Shown here: piece by piece, positions 42,468 through 52,663 of the stretch | How positions within the stretch are numbered: position 1 is the stretch's first letter | Layout of the letters: every line of letters starts with the position of its first letter | Assembly: GCF_001399755.1 (NCBI RefSeq) | Contig: NZ_LJCP01000010.1 | Coordinates: 496,001 to 560,000 of the forward strand | Direction of reading: 5' to 3' | Source of the DNA: Thiohalorhabdus denitrificans | GTDB taxonomy: Bacteria; Pseudomonadota; Gammaproteobacteria; Thiohalorhabdales; Thiohalorhabdaceae | DNA: 64,000 bases | Position numbers and translations under genes: made by a program | The notes under the pieces: model-generated | What the model saw: only the letters and a program-made list of their open reading frames with translations | The model's database searches: none | Told to the model about the DNA's origin: nothing

Positions 42468-43589
42468 ATGGGTATCCCCCTGCTGCAGCAATACCGAGTC
42501 GGCAAGTACATCCTCGGCCGGAAGCTGGCCGGAAGCCGCCGCTACCCCCTGGTACTCATGCTGGAGCCCCTGTTCCAGTGCAACCTGGCCTGCGAGGGAT
42601 GCGGCAAGATCGCCTATCCCGACGACATCCTCGCCCAGCGCATGAGCGCCGCGGAGTGCCTGGAGGCGGTGGATGAGTGCGGGGCGCCGGTGGTCTCGGT
42701 AGCCGGCGGCGAGCCCCTGCTCCACAAGGAGATGCCCGAGATCGTGGCCGGCATCATCGAGCGCAGGAAGTTCGTCTACCTGTGCACCAACGCCCTGCTG
42801 GCCATCAAGCGCATGAAGGACTACACCCCCTCGCCCTACCTCACTTTCTCCATCCACCTGGACGGCGACCGCGAGCGCCACGACGCCTCGGTCTGTCAGG
42901 AGGGGGTCTACGACCGCGCCACCGAGGCCATCCGGCGTCTCCGCGAGGCGGGCTTCCGGGTCAACATCAACTGCACCCTGTTCCAGGGCGAGGACCCGGC
43001 ACGCGCGCGGGACTTCTTCGACGAGGCCACGCGCCTGGGCGTGGAGGGGATCACGGTCTCCCCGGCCTTCGACTACGAGGGGGCCAAGCGCCACGACATC
43101 TTCATGGGCATCCGCAGCATCAAGGAGCTGTTCCGCGGCATCTTCCGCGAGGGCAAGGGGCGCAGGTGGCCCCTCAGCCATTCCGCCCTGTACCTGGATT
43201 TCCTGGCCGGCAACCAAGCGTACCAGTGCACCCCCTGGGGCAACCCCACCCGCAACATCTTCGGCTGGCAGCGCCCCTGCTACCTGCACGCCGACGGCGG
43301 CTACGCCCCCACCTTCCGGGCCCTGATGGAGGAGACCGACTGGGAGGCCTACGGCGTGGGGCGCCACCCCAAATGCGAGAACTGCATGGCCCATTGCGGC
43401 TTCGAGGCCACGGCCGTGGAGGACACCGTGCGCCATCCCTGGAAGGCCCTGAAGACCGCCCTGCGCGGGCCGCGCACCGAGGGGCCCATGGTCCCGGACC
43501 CGCCCTCCGCGCAGCCGCGGGAGGAATCGGGCACCGTGGCCACCGTGCCGGTGCACGCCATCGGCCGTCCCACCGGGCGGGACGCCTGA
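42468..43589 (+). CDS. hpnH: Adenosylhopane synthase HpnH (radical SAM)
   Basis: 373 residues. The radical SAM cluster is in FQCNLACEGCGKI (Cys 38, 42, 45), and GGEPLLHKEMPEIVAGI follows. The C-terminal part carries KCENCMAHCGFEATAVEDTV, an extra cysteine block typical of HpnH. It joins 5'-deoxyadenosine to hopene, the first step to bacteriohopanepolyols. ATG 42468 begins MGIPLLQQYRVGKYI, strongly conserved in the family. Confidence 0.94.
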   Translation: MGIPLLQQYRVGKYILGRKLAGSRRYPLVLMLEPLFQCNLACEGCGKIAYPDDILAQRMSAAECLEAVDECGAPVVSVAGGEPLLHKEMPEIVAGIIERRKFVYLCTNALLAIKRMKDYTPSPYLTFSIHLDGDRERHDASVCQEGVYDRATEAIRRLREAGFRVNINCTLFQGEDPARARDFFDEATRLGVEGITVSPAFDYEGAKRHDIFMGIRSIKELFRGIFREGKGRRWPLSHSALYLDFLAGNQAYQCTPWGNPTRNIFGWQRPCYLHADGGYAPTFRALMEETDWEAYGVGRHPKCENCMAHCGFEATAVEDTVRHPWKALKTALRGPRTEGPMVPDPPSAQPREESGTVATVPVHAIGRPTGRDA

Positions 43590-43653
43590 TGGAGCTTTTC
43601 GGCGCGCGGGGTAGAATGGATACGGGGTTCGGACCCCCACAGGGAACCGCCCC

Positions 43654-44715
43654 ATGACCACGCTGGTCACCGGAGGGACCGGATTCCTCGGCTCGGCCCT
43701 GGTGCGGCACCTGCTGGCAGCGGGCCACCGGGTACGCGTGCTGGCCCGCCCGGGCGGACCGCGCGCCAACCTCGCCGACCTGCCGGTGGAGGTGGTGGAG
43801 GGGGATCTCACCGACCCATCCACCCTGGAACCGGCCCTGGAGGGCTGCCAGGCCCTGTTCCACCTGGCGGCGGACTACCGCCTCTGGGTCCCCGATCCGG
43901 AGCGGATGTACCGCGCCAACGTGGAGGGCACACGCACCCTCCTGCGGGCCGCCAACCGGACCGGTGTGGGGCGCATCGTTTACACCAGCAGCGTGGCTAC
44001 CCTGGCGGCGCGCGCAGACGGCGAGCCGGCGGACGAGTCGCGCTCCGCCCCGGAGGCGGACCAGATCGGCCCGTACAAGCGCTCCAAGGTCCTCGCCGAG
44101 GCGGAGGTGCGGCGCCAGGTCCGGGAGGAGGGGCTGCCGGCGGTCATCGTCAATCCCTCCACGCCTGTGGGTCCGCGGGACGCCCGCCCCACCCCCACCG
44201 GGCGCATGATCCTGGACGCCGCGGCCGGACGCATGCCCGCCTACGTGGACACCGGGCTGAACCTGGTCCACGTGGACGACGTGGCCGCCGGGCACCTGGC
44301 GGCCCTGGAGCATGGCCGCCTCGGGGAGCGCTACATCCTGGGCGGGGAGAACCTCGCCCTGCGCGAGGTGCTGGCCCGGGTGGCCGCCCTCATGGGCCGG
44401 CGTCCGCCCCGGGTGCGCCTGCCGCGGGGGCTGGTGCTGCCCGTTGCCTACGGCGCCGAGGCCTGGGCGGGCCTCACCGGCCGCGAGCCGCTGGCCACCG
44501 TGACCGGCGTGAAGCTGGCCCGGAAGCGCATGTACTTCACCAGCGCCAAGGCCGAGGCCGAGCTCGGCCACCGGGCCCGTCCCGCCGACGAGGCCCTGGC
44601 CGAGGCCCTGGAGTGGTTCCGGGCCCAGGGCCGCCTGGACCGGGATCCGCGCGCCGCCGCCGAAGGATCCCGGCGCACCGCCGGACCCGCGAGAGCACCC
44701 AACCGGGAGGCATGA
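43654..44715 (+). CDS. hpnA: Hopanoid-associated sugar epimerase HpnA
   Basis: 353 residues, extended short-chain dehydrogenase. TLVTGGTGFLGSALVRHLLA binds NAD(P), and a Ser-Tyr-x3-Lys-like set is seen: TSSVATLA followed by GPYKRSKVLAE. VDDVAAGHLAALEHG matches HpnA specifically. It is linked to sugar or polyol side chains of hopanoids; its exact reaction is not settled. About 65 bases after hpnH. Confidence 0.88.
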   Translation: MTTLVTGGTGFLGSALVRHLLAAGHRVRVLARPGGPRANLADLPVEVVEGDLTDPSTLEPALEGCQALFHLAADYRLWVPDPERMYRANVEGTRTLLRAANRTGVGRIVYTSSVATLAARADGEPADESRSAPEADQIGPYKRSKVLAEAEVRRQVREEGLPAVIVNPSTPVGPRDARPTPTGRMILDAAAGRMPAYVDTGLNLVHVDDVAAGHLAALEHGRLGERYILGGENLALREVLARVAALMGRRPPRVRLPRGLVLPVAYGAEAWAGLTGREPLATVTGVKLARKRMYFTSAKAEAELGHRARPADEALAEALEWFRAQGRLDRDPRAAAEGSRRTAGPARAPNREA

Positions 44716-44722
44716 GAGACCC

Positions 44723-45544
44723 GTGAGCGAGGAGGCTTCCCCCGCGGAGGCGCGGCGCCTGCGCCTCGACACCCTACTGGTGCGGCGCGGCCACGCGGCC
44801 AGCCGGGCCCGCGCGCGCCGTCTGATCGAGGCGGAATCGGTGCAGGTGGCCGGCCGGGTGGTCACCAAGCCCGGGCGGATCGTGGCCGAGGAGGCAGAGG
44901 TGACCGTCACCGGAAGCGACATCCCCTATGTCTCCCGGGCCGGCCTGAAGCTGGAGGCCGCCCTCGACCGCTTCGCCCTCGATCCCACCGACACCCGCGC
45001 CCTCGACGTCGGGGCCTCCACCGGCGGGTTCACCGACCTGCTCCTGCAGCGCGGCGCCCGCGAGGTGGTGACCGTGGACGTGGGCACCGACCAGCTCCAC
45101 GCCCGCCTGCGGGACGATTCGCGGGTGCGCTGCTTGGAGAGCACGGACATCCGGAGCGCCGATCCCGCGCTGCTCGGCGCGCCCTTCCCCTGGCTAGTGG
45201 CGGACCTGAGCTTCCTGTCCCTGGGCGGCGTCCTACCCGTTCTGCGACGGCTGGTTACGGACGACGCGGTGGTGGCGGTGCTGGTGAAGCCCCAGTTCGA
45301 GGTGGGCCGGGGCAAGGTGGGTCGCGGCGGCGTGGTCCGGGACCGGAAACTGCGCGAGGGGGCCCTGGAAGGGGTGCGGGCGCAGACGGAGGGCTCCGGG
45401 CTCCGTCCCGGCGACGCCTTCGAGGTGCCCCTGGCGGGCGAGTCCGGCAACCGGGAATACTTCCTGCGCCTGCATCCGGTACCTGCCGGGCCGACGGCCC
45501 GCGCCCCGGGGCCGGAAATTGACCCTCCCGGGGAGCTGGGGTAA
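44723..45544 (+). CDS. tlyA: TlyA-type rRNA 2'-O-methyltransferase
   Basis: 273 residues. An S4 RNA-binding domain (LDTLLVRRGHAASRARARRL) is followed by an FtsJ-like methyltransferase: DVGASTGGFTDLLLQRGARE (SAM loop), VADLSFLSLGGVLPVLRRL and VKPQFEVGRGKVGRGGVVRD, giving the catalytic K-D-K set. TlyA methylates 16S/23S rRNA at cytidines and affects capreomycin sensitivity. GTG 44723 is 7 bases after hpnA, so it is within the operon. Confidence 0.92.
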   Translation: MSEEASPAEARRLRLDTLLVRRGHAASRARARRLIEAESVQVAGRVVTKPGRIVAEEAEVTVTGSDIPYVSRAGLKLEAALDRFALDPTDTRALDVGASTGGFTDLLLQRGAREVVTVDVGTDQLHARLRDDSRVRCLESTDIRSADPALLGAPFPWLVADLSFLSLGGVLPVLRRLVTDDAVVAVLVKPQFEVGRGKVGRGGVVRDRKLREGALEGVRAQTEGSGLRPGDAFEVPLAGESGNREYFLRLHPVPAGPTARAPGPEIDPPGELG

Positions 45545-45607
45545 CTTAGCGGCCATCGCCCGGCCGGGCGTTTCACCCCTTCCCAACGCAAAGTCCGCAA
45601 TCCGACC

Positions 45608-45904
45608 TTGACCGAACCATCCGAACCGAGCCCGGACACCAACGGCGAACAGGACCAGGATCTGTCTTTCGAGCAGGCCCTCGCCGAGCTGGAGACCCTG
45701 GTGGAGCGCCTCGAATCCGGCGAGCAGGGCCTGGAGCAGGATCTCGCCGACTTCGAGCGGGGGATCCACCTCTCCCGCCAGTGCGAGCAACGGCTCCAGG
45801 AGGCCGAGCAAACGGTCTACAAGCTCGTGGGCGACACCGAGGAAGGCGAGCATCTCGCCCCCTTCGAGGACGGCGCCGAGCCCTCCGAAAGCGACGGCGA
45901 GTAG
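45608..45904 (+). CDS. xseB: Exodeoxyribonuclease VII small subunit
   Basis: 98 residues. Core [20 protein letters not shown] and [20 protein letters not shown] is the family block; acidic tails flank it. Partner of XseA in single-strand DNA degradation. TTG start at 45608. The xseB-ispA-dxs order matches E. coli and many gammaproteobacteria. Confidence 0.94.
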   Translation: MTEPSEPSPDTNGEQDQDLSFEQALAELETLVERLESGEQGLEQDLADFERGIHLSRQCEQRLQEAEQTVYKLVGDTEEGEHLAPFEDGAEPSESDGE

Positions 45905-45909
45905 GCCCC

Positions 45910-46800
45910 GTGGAGCCCCTTCTGCGCAGCTTTATCGAGGACCGGCGGGAGCGCGTCGAGCGCACCCTCGAGGACCTCCTGCCGGGCGCCGAGGACCTCG
46001 CTCCCTCCCCGCTCGGCGGCGCCCTGCGCTACGCCGTGCTCGGCTCCGGCAAGCGCCTGCGGCCGATCCTGGTGCTGGCCGGGTGCGAGGCGGTGGGCGG
46101 CGACGCGGGTCCGGCCCTCGCCCCGGCGGCGGCGGTGGAGTGCATCCACGCCTACAGCCTGGTCCACGACGACCTGCCCGCCCTGGACAACGACGACCTG
46201 CGCCGGGGACAGCCCACCACCCACAAGGCCTTCAATGAGGCCACCGCCGTGCTGGTGGGCGACGCCCTGCAGACCCTGGCCTTCCAGGCCATCGCCGACG
46301 CCGGGCAGCTGGACGTCCCCACCCGCCTGGAGATGACGCGGCGGCTGGCCCACGCCGCGGGCCACGCCGGCATGGTGGGCGGCCAGGCCCTGGACCTGGC
46401 CCAGGAGGACCGGGCCATCGGCATGGAGGCCCTGCAGCGCATCCACCGGCTGAAGACCGGGGCCCTGCTGCGCACCTCCGTGGAGCTGGGAGCCCTGGCG
46501 GGCACCGCGGACGGGGAAACCGTGGATGCCCTGGGCGCCTATGGACGGCATATCGGCTTGGCTTTCCAGATCACGGATGATGTCCTGGACGTTGAGGGCG
46601 ATACGGCGGCCCTGGGCAAGACCGCCGGTGCCGACGCGGAGCACCGCAAGGCCACCTATCCCGCCCTGCTGGGACTCGAGGAGTCCAAGCGCCTGGCCCG
46701 TACCGAGATCGAGCGGGCCCTGGAATGGCTCACCCCCTTCGGGGAAGCCGCCGAACCCCTGCGGGCCCTGGCCCGCTACATCATCGACCGGGACCACTGA
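45910..46800 (+). CDS. ispA: Farnesyl diphosphate synthase (geranyltranstransferase)
   Basis: 296 residues. First Asp-rich motif DDLPALDNDDLRRG and second DDVLDVEGDT bind magnesium and allylic diphosphate; GSGKRLRPIL and KTGALLRTSVELGA are also seen. Makes the C15 precursor for quinones, undecaprenyl phosphate and, via squalene, hopanoids. GTG 45910 is the start; 5 bases separate it from xseB. Confidence 0.95.
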   Translation: MEPLLRSFIEDRRERVERTLEDLLPGAEDLAPSPLGGALRYAVLGSGKRLRPILVLAGCEAVGGDAGPALAPAAAVECIHAYSLVHDDLPALDNDDLRRGQPTTHKAFNEATAVLVGDALQTLAFQAIADAGQLDVPTRLEMTRRLAHAAGHAGMVGGQALDLAQEDRAIGMEALQRIHRLKTGALLRTSVELGALAGTADGETVDALGAYGRHIGLAFQITDDVLDVEGDTAALGKTAGADAEHRKATYPALLGLEESKRLARTEIERALEWLTPFGEAAEPLRALARYIIDRDH

Positions 46801-46803
46801 GCC

Positions 46804-48684
46804 ATGGCCGAACTGCTTGATACCATCAGCTACCCGGAGGACCTGCGCGGCCTCGACGCCGCCCGACTGCCGGACCTGGCCGAAGAGCTGCGGGGCTACC
46901 TCCTGGAATCGCTGAGCGAGACCGGGGGCCACCTCGGCGCCAACCTGGGCACCGTGGAGCTGACCCTGGCGCTGCACTACACCTTCCAGACCCCGCACGA
47001 CCGCCTGGTCTGGGACGTGGGCCACCAGGCCTACGTGCACAAGCTGCTAACCGGCCGCCGCGAGTCCTTCGGTACTATCCGCCAGGCGGGCGGCCTCTCC
47101 GGCTTCCCCAAACGCGCCGAGAGCCCCTACGACACCTTCGGCGTGGGCCACGCCTCCACCTCCATCTCCGCCGCCCTGGGCATGGCCCAGGCCTCCGCCG
47201 CGCAGGGGGAGGAGCGGGCGGTGGCGGCCATCATCGGCGACGGCGCCATGACCGCCGGCATGGCCTTCGAGGCCCTCAACCACGCCGGGGACCTGAACGC
47301 CAATCTGCTGGTGATCCTCAACGACAACGAGATGTCCATCTCCCCCAACGTGGGGGCCCTGTCGCAGCGCTTCTCCCGCCTCATCGCCGGACGCTGGTAC
47401 AACCGCATGCGCGACAACGCCGACCGCGCCCTGTCCCGCATCCCCGGCGCCCGTGACATCGCCCGCCGCGCCGAGGAGCATTTCAAGGGGCTGATCACCC
47501 CGGGCACCCTGTTCGAGGAACTGGGCTTCAACTACGTGGGGCCGGTGGACGGCCACAACCTGGACGAGCTGCTGCCCATCCTCGGCAACCTGCGGGGCAT
47601 GGAGGGGCCGCGCCTCCTGCACGTGGTCACCCGCAAGGGCAAGGGCTTCGAGCCGGCGGAGAACGAGCCCACCAAATACCACGGCGTCACCCCCTTCGAC
47701 CCCGCCACCGGCGCCCCCCGCAAATCCGGCGGCGGTGCCCCCGCCTACACCAAGGTCTTCGGCGACGCCCTGATCGAGACGGCCGCGGCCGACGAGCGGG
47801 TGACGGGCATCACGCCGGCCATGCGCGAGGGCTCCGGGCTGGTGGAGTTCGAGCAGCGCTTCCCCGAGCGCTTCTTCGACGTGGGCATCGCCGAGCAGCA
47901 TGCCCTGACCTTCGCGGCGGGCCAGGCCTGCGAGGGGCTGCGGCCGGTGGTGGCCATCTATTCCACCTTCCTGCAGCGGGCCTACGACCAGCTCATCCAC
48001 GACATCGCCATCCAGAACCTGCCGGTGGTCTTCGCCATCGACCGCGCCGGCATCGTCGGGCCGGACGGGCCCACCCACGGCGGCAACTTCGACTTGAGCT
48101 TCCTGCGCCCGGTGCCCAACCTCACCCTCATGACGCCGGCCAACGAGGTGGACCTGCGCAACATGCTGGCCACCGGCCTGGCCCTGGAGGGCCCCTCCGC
48201 CCTGCGCTACCCGAAGGACAAGGCGGTGGGGCTGGCCACCAGCGGGCCGCCCAGCCCGCTGGAGGTGGGCCGCGCCGAGGTGGTCCGCGAGGGGAGCGGC
48301 GGCCAGGCCCTGCTGGTTTTCGGCCCCTTCATCGGCCCCGCCCTGGAGGCGGCGGAAGAGCGGGACGCCACGGTGGTCAACATGCGCTTCGTGAAGCCGC
48401 TGGATACCGCCCTGCTCACCGAGCTGGCGGCCACGCACCGCCACCTCGTCACGGTGGAGGAGAACACCCTGGCGGGCGGGGCGGGCGAGGCGGTGCGCGC
48501 CTTCCTGGCCTCCCTGGACCCGGAGGTCCGCGTCACCTGCCTGGGCCTGCCCGACGCCTTCATCCCGCAGGGGGAGCGCACCGCCCTGCTGGGCGACTAC
48601 GGCCTGGATGCGGCGGGCATGACCGCCGCCCTGCGCGCGCACACGGCCCCCCGCCCCGTTGCACGGGAATGCCCCCAAAAGTAA
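46804..48684 (+). CDS. dxs: 1-deoxy-D-xylulose-5-phosphate synthase
   Basis: 626 residues. Thiamine-dependent entry step of the MEP pathway: pyruvate plus glyceraldehyde 3-phosphate. ThDP motif [20 protein letters not shown] with later [10 protein letters not shown]. The transketolase-like middle domain has [15 protein letters not shown] and [15 protein letters not shown]. The start is 3 bases after ispA, so translation is coupled. Supplies isoprene units to the hopanoid genes upstream. Confidence 0.97.
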   Translation: MAELLDTISYPEDLRGLDAARLPDLAEELRGYLLESLSETGGHLGANLGTVELTLALHYTFQTPHDRLVWDVGHQAYVHKLLTGRRESFGTIRQAGGLSGFPKRAESPYDTFGVGHASTSISAALGMAQASAAQGEERAVAAIIGDGAMTAGMAFEALNHAGDLNANLLVILNDNEMSISPNVGALSQRFSRLIAGRWYNRMRDNADRALSRIPGARDIARRAEEHFKGLITPGTLFEELGFNYVGPVDGHNLDELLPILGNLRGMEGPRLLHVVTRKGKGFEPAENEPTKYHGVTPFDPATGAPRKSGGGAPAYTKVFGDALIETAAADERVTGITPAMREGSGLVEFEQRFPERFFDVGIAEQHALTFAAGQACEGLRPVVAIYSTFLQRAYDQLIHDIAIQNLPVVFAIDRAGIVGPDGPTHGGNFDLSFLRPVPNLTLMTPANEVDLRNMLATGLALEGPSALRYPKDKAVGLATSGPPSPLEVGRAEVVREGSGGQALLVFGPFIGPALEAAEERDATVVNMRFVKPLDTALLTELAATHRHLVTVEENTLAGGAGEAVRAFLASLDPEVRVTCLGLPDAFIPQGERTALLGDYGLDAAGMTAALRAHTAPRPVARECPQK

Positions 48685-48722
48685 GCTAGGGGCCGTTCCC
48701 CAGCATCCCACTCACCTATTGC

Positions 48723-48743
48723 GCGGCGGGGGCCTCCCGCCGC
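48723..48743 (+). promoter_or_regulatory. Inverted repeat before folE2
   Basis: GCGGCGGG and CCCGCCGC pair around a 5-base loop (48731-48735), directly before the first possible start of folE2 and 39 bases after dxs. No T run follows, so it is either a rho-linked hairpin or a translation-control structure. Confidence 0.35.
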
Positions 48744-48760
48744 CAATGAAGGTTCCGTAC

Positions 48761-49612
48761 ATGGCCGTGCACGACCGTACCGTCTCCGAGCAGGAGCTCC
48801 CGGACTGCGCCAGCGAGATCCAGGACACCCAGGGCCTGCCGGACCAGCGCCGCATCCCCATAAACAAGGTGGGCATCAAGGACATCCGCCACCCGGTGCG
48901 GGTCAAGGACCGTACCCAGGGCGAGCAACACACCCTGGCCCACTTCAACGCCTACGTGGACCTGCCCCAGCACTTCAAGGGCACCCACATGTCCCGCTTC
49001 GTGGAGATCCTCAACGACCACGAGCGGGAGATCTCCGTGGAGTCCTTCCGCTCCATCCTCGAGGAGATGCGCGCCCGCCTGGAGGCGGAGCAGGCCCACC
49101 TGGAGATGGCCTTCCCCTACTTCATCATGAAGCAGGCCCCGGTCTCCGGCGTGGAGAGCCAGATGGACTACGAGGTCACCCTGCGGGGCCACCTCACCCC
49201 CGAGGACTACCAGATCACCATCCAGGTGCAGGTGCCCGTCACCAGCCTGTGCCCCTGCAGCAAATCCATCTCCGAGTACGGCGCCCACAACCAGCGCTCC
49301 CACGTGGACCTGCAGGTGCGCGCCCGCGACTTCGTCTGGATCGAGGACCTGGTGGAGCTGGCGGAGGCCGAGGCCTCCTGCGACCTCTACGGGGTCCTCA
49401 AGCGGCCCGACGAGAAGTACGTCACCGAGCACGCCTACGAGAACCCCAAGTTCGTGGAGGACCTGGTCCGCGACATCGCCCGGCGGCTGGAGGACGACGA
49501 ACGGATCGTCTGGTACACGGTGGGCGCCGAGAACTTCGAGTCCATCCACAACCACTCGGCCTACGCCTGGATCGAGCGCGACAAGCGCACCCCCCTCCCC
49601 GACGGCGCCTGA
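48761..49612 (+). CDS. folE2: GTP cyclohydrolase FolE2 (type IB)
   Basis: 283 residues. First step of tetrahydrofolate and queuosine synthesis, in the enzyme form that works with several metals and is often used when zinc is low. [18 protein letters not shown] and [20 protein letters not shown] with the key Cys match COG1469; [14 protein letters not shown] is the N-terminal block. ATG 48761 is preferred since AAGG precedes it; ATG 48746 would add five residues. No zinc-linked gene is adjacent. Confidence 0.93.
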   Translation: MAVHDRTVSEQELPDCASEIQDTQGLPDQRRIPINKVGIKDIRHPVRVKDRTQGEQHTLAHFNAYVDLPQHFKGTHMSRFVEILNDHEREISVESFRSILEEMRARLEAEQAHLEMAFPYFIMKQAPVSGVESQMDYEVTLRGHLTPEDYQITIQVQVPVTSLCPCSKSISEYGAHNQRSHVDLQVRARDFVWIEDLVELAEAEASCDLYGVLKRPDEKYVTEHAYENPKFVEDLVRDIARRLEDDERIVWYTVGAENFESIHNHSAYAWIERDKRTPLPDGA

Positions 49613-49765
49613 TCCGCTCCTCCGTGGTGGGAACGGCCGCCGGCGTGGTACCGTAGCAGGCAGCCGGACGGGCCCCGCCCGCTCCCCGGTCTCGACCCGT
49701 TTCCGTGTCCATGCCGCCCCCGCGGCGTGGCCCCCGTTCCCGTGACAACCAGCGGAGCGCGCCGC

Positions 49766-51484
49766 ATGCGCCTATCCCAGTACCTCCTGCCCACCCTGCG
49801 CGAGACCCCCGCCGACGCCGAGATCGTCAGCCACCAGCTCATGCTCCGCGCCGGGATGATCCGGCGGCTGGCCGCCGGGCTGTACTCCTGGCTGCCCCTC
49901 GGGTACCGGGTGGTGCAGCGTGTGGAGCAGGTGGTCCGCGAGGAGATGAACGCCGCCGGCGCCCAGGAGGTGCTCATGCCCGTGGTCCAGCCCGCCGAGC
50001 TGTGGGAGGAATCCGGGCGCTGGGACAACTTCGGCCCCGAGCTGCTGCGCATCAAGGACCGCCACGACCGCGACTTCGCCCTGGGGCCCACCCACGAGGA
50101 GGTGATCACCGACCTGATCCGCGGCGAGGTGCGCTCCTACCGTCAGCTGCCCCTGAACCTCTACCAGATCCAGACCAAGTTCCGCGACGAGATCCGGCCC
50201 CGCTTCGGCGTCATGCGGGCCCGGGAGTTCGTCATGAAGGACGGCTACTCCTTCGAGGCCGACGAGGCGAGCCTGGACCGCACCTACGAGGCCATGTTCG
50301 AGGCCTACGGCCGCATCTTCTCCCGCCTGGGCCTCGACTTCCGCCCCGTGCGCGCCCGCACCGGGGCCATCGGCGGCAGCGTCTCTCACGAGTTCCACGT
50401 CCTCGCCGAGTCCGGCGAGGACGAGATCGCCTCCTGCCCGTCCTGCGGCTACGCCGCCAACGTGGAGCTGGCCGAGGCGGCGGCCCCGGAGACGGAGCGC
50501 CCCGCCCCGGGGGAGGAACTGCGCACCGTGGACACGCCCGGCGCCTACACCATCGCCGCCGTGTCCGCCATGCTGGACGTGCCCGCCGATCGCACGGTGA
50601 AGACCCTGTTTGCCGAGGGCCGCCACGGCCCGGTGGCCCTGGTGCTGCGCGGCGACCACGAGCTCAACGAGGACAAGGCCGCCGCCCACCCGGCCCTGGG
50701 CGGCGAATGCCACTTCCTGGACGGCCACCGCGTCAAGCAGCTGGCCGGGGCCGAGCCGGGCTCCGTGGGCCCGGTGGGGCTGGACGTGGAGAAGGTGACG
50801 GTGGTGGCGGATCGCGAGGCGGCGGTGCTCGCCGACTTCGTCTGCGGCGCCAACCGGGACGATCAGCACCTCATGGGCGTCAACTGGAACGAGAACCTGC
50901 CCGAGCCCCAGGCTGCCGACCTGCGCATGGTGGTGAAAGGCGACCCCTGCCCCGAGTGCCGCACCCCCATGGACACCACCCGCGGCATCGAGGTGGGCCA
51001 CATCTTCAAGCTGGGCGCCAAGTACTCGGAAAGTCTCGGGGCCACCTACCTGGACGCCGACGGCCGCGAGCACCCCATGCTAATGGGCTGCTACGGCATC
51101 GGGGTCTCGCGCATCGTGGCCGCCGCCATCGAGCAGAACCACGACGACGCGGGCATCCGCTGGCCGGAGGCCATCGCCCCCTTCGACGTGGCCCTGATCG
51201 CCATCAACAAGAAGAAATCCCAGCGGGTGGCGGACGCCGCCGAGGCGGTCTACGCGGAGCTCCGGGAGGCCGGCTACGAGGTGCTGTACGACGACCGCGA
51301 CGAGCGGCCGGGGATCCAGTTCAACGACGCCGACCTGATCGGCATCCCCCACCGGCTGGTGGTGGGCGACAAGGGCCTGGACCGCGGGGTGTACGAATAC
51401 AAGGCCCGCACCGCGGCGGAGAGCGAGGACGCCCCGGCGGACGGGCTGCTGGAATTCCTGCGGACACGGGCCGGGGACGTCTGA
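49766..51484 (+). CDS. proS: Prolyl-tRNA synthetase
   Basis: 572 residues, bacterial type with the YbaK-like editing insert (about 225-400). MRLSQYLLPTLRETPADAEI opens it. Class II motifs: PRFGVMRAREFVMKDGYSF (motif 2) and GCYGIGVSRIVAAAIEQNHD (motif 3). The anticodon domain begins near PFDVALIAINKKK. ATG 49766 is chosen over an upstream in-frame ATG (49727) on family length. Confidence 0.97.
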   Translation: MRLSQYLLPTLRETPADAEIVSHQLMLRAGMIRRLAAGLYSWLPLGYRVVQRVEQVVREEMNAAGAQEVLMPVVQPAELWEESGRWDNFGPELLRIKDRHDRDFALGPTHEEVITDLIRGEVRSYRQLPLNLYQIQTKFRDEIRPRFGVMRAREFVMKDGYSFEADEASLDRTYEAMFEAYGRIFSRLGLDFRPVRARTGAIGGSVSHEFHVLAESGEDEIASCPSCGYAANVELAEAAAPETERPAPGEELRTVDTPGAYTIAAVSAMLDVPADRTVKTLFAEGRHGPVALVLRGDHELNEDKAAAHPALGGECHFLDGHRVKQLAGAEPGSVGPVGLDVEKVTVVADREAAVLADFVCGANRDDQHLMGVNWNENLPEPQAADLRMVVKGDPCPECRTPMDTTRGIEVGHIFKLGAKYSESLGATYLDADGREHPMLMGCYGIGVSRIVAAAIEQNHDDAGIRWPEAIAPFDVALIAINKKKSQRVADAAEAVYAELREAGYEVLYDDRDERPGIQFNDADLIGIPHRLVVGDKGLDRGVYEYKARTAAESEDAPADGLLEFLRTRAGDV

Positions 51485-51552
51485 CCCACCCTTTATCCCC
51501 ATTCCGAATGGCGGTAGGCTTGCCGGGGGGATACCAGCCAAAGGGGACCGTC

Positions 51553-52038
51553 ATGCACCTCCGCCGCATCCTGGCTCCGGTGGACCAGTCGGAGCCCTCC
51601 CACCACGCGGCGCGCTCCGCCGCGGAGATGGCCATCCGCTTCCAGGCCGAGCTGCACCTGCTGCACGTGGTCACCCCGCAGCTCATCTACGCCGAATGGC
51701 CCGAGCTGGTGATGCCGCCCGAGGACCTCACCGAGGAGATGCTGGAGCAGTGCCGGCGCTACCTGGAGGGCCTGGAGAAGGAGCTCACGGAGATGGGCGC
51801 CACCGTCACCGTGCACTGCGAGGAGTCGGCCATGCGCCCCTTCGCCGCCATCAGCCGCTTCGCCGGAGACCTGCCGGCGGACCTGATCGTGATCGGCTCG
51901 CACGGGCGGTCGGGCCTGCGCCATGCCCTGTTGGGCTCCACCGCCGAGCGGGTGGTCCGCAAGGCGCCCACGCCCGTGCTGGTGGTGAAATCCGCCGAGT
52001 CCGCCCCCGAGCTTCCCGAGTCCGCACCGGAGGGATAG
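51553..52038 (+). CDS. Universal stress protein
   Basis: 161 residues. The ATP-binding pattern G-2x-G-9x-G-S/T is in VIGSHGRSGLRHALLGSTAE, with VRKAPTPVLVVKS after it; RRILAPVDQSEPSHHAARSA opens the fold. A cytosolic nucleotide-binding stress protein of unknown target. GGGGACC precedes the ATG. Four bases before the transglycosylase gene. Confidence 0.92.
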   Translation: MHLRRILAPVDQSEPSHHAARSAAEMAIRFQAELHLLHVVTPQLIYAEWPELVMPPEDLTEEMLEQCRRYLEGLEKELTEMGATVTVHCEESAMRPFAAISRFAGDLPADLIVIGSHGRSGLRHALLGSTAERVVRKAPTPVLVVKSAESAPELPESAPEG

Positions 52039-52041
52039 CCG

Positions 52042-52611
52042 GTGCGCATCGCCCTTCCCCTGCTGGCCCTCGCCGGCCTGCTGGTCGCGGCGCGTCCGGT
52101 GCCCGCCGAGCCGGTGGATCCGCGGCTGCGCCAGGATCTCGGCGCCGCCCTTGACCGGCCCCACTCCCCCGCCGACCGGTTCGACCAGCAGGTCTGGTTC
52201 AAGGACTACATGCGCCGTCTGCGCCCCTTTGTCCCCGACGCCGAGGAGCGCCGCCGCCTGGCCGCCCTGGTCTTCGAGGAGGCCGGCAAGGCGGAGATCC
52301 CGCCGGGCCTGGTCTTCGCCGTGATTCAGGTGGAGTCCCACTTCCAGCGCTTCGCCCTGTCCCACGCCGGCGCCCGGGGCCTCATGCAGATCATGCCCTT
52401 CTGGCGCGAGGAGATCGGCCGCCCCGGGGACAACCTGTTCGAGCCCCGCACCAACCTGCGCTACGGCTGCACCATCCTCCGCCACTACCTGGAGCGGGAG
52501 GAGGGGGACATCCTGCGGGCCCTGGCCGCCTACAACGGCAGCATGGGGCGCACCATCTACCCCGAGAAGATCCATCGGGCCTACCGGCAGCGCTGGGCGG
52601 AGGGCCGCTAG
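52042..52611 (+). CDS. Lytic transglycosylase (SLT domain)
   Basis: 189 residues. Signal peptide LPLLALAGLLVAARPVPA. The catalytic Glu lies in FAVIQVESHFQRFALS, followed by GARGLMQIMPFWREEIGR and LAAYNGSMGR, the SLT set. Cleaves peptidoglycan glycan strands in the periplasm, forming 1,6-anhydro ends. GTG 52042; likely co-transcribed with the stress protein. The exported NagZ-like enzyme at 23245 could act on its products. Confidence 0.92.
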   Translation: MRIALPLLALAGLLVAARPVPAEPVDPRLRQDLGAALDRPHSPADRFDQQVWFKDYMRRLRPFVPDAEERRRLAALVFEEAGKAEIPPGLVFAVIQVESHFQRFALSHAGARGLMQIMPFWREEIGRPGDNLFEPRTNLRYGCTILRHYLEREEGDILRALAAYNGSMGRTIYPEKIHRAYRQRWAEGR

Positions 52612-52663
52612 GCGGGCTTTCCGCGGACAGCAAGGCGCGGGTCCGGGCCGGACCTCACCCGCC

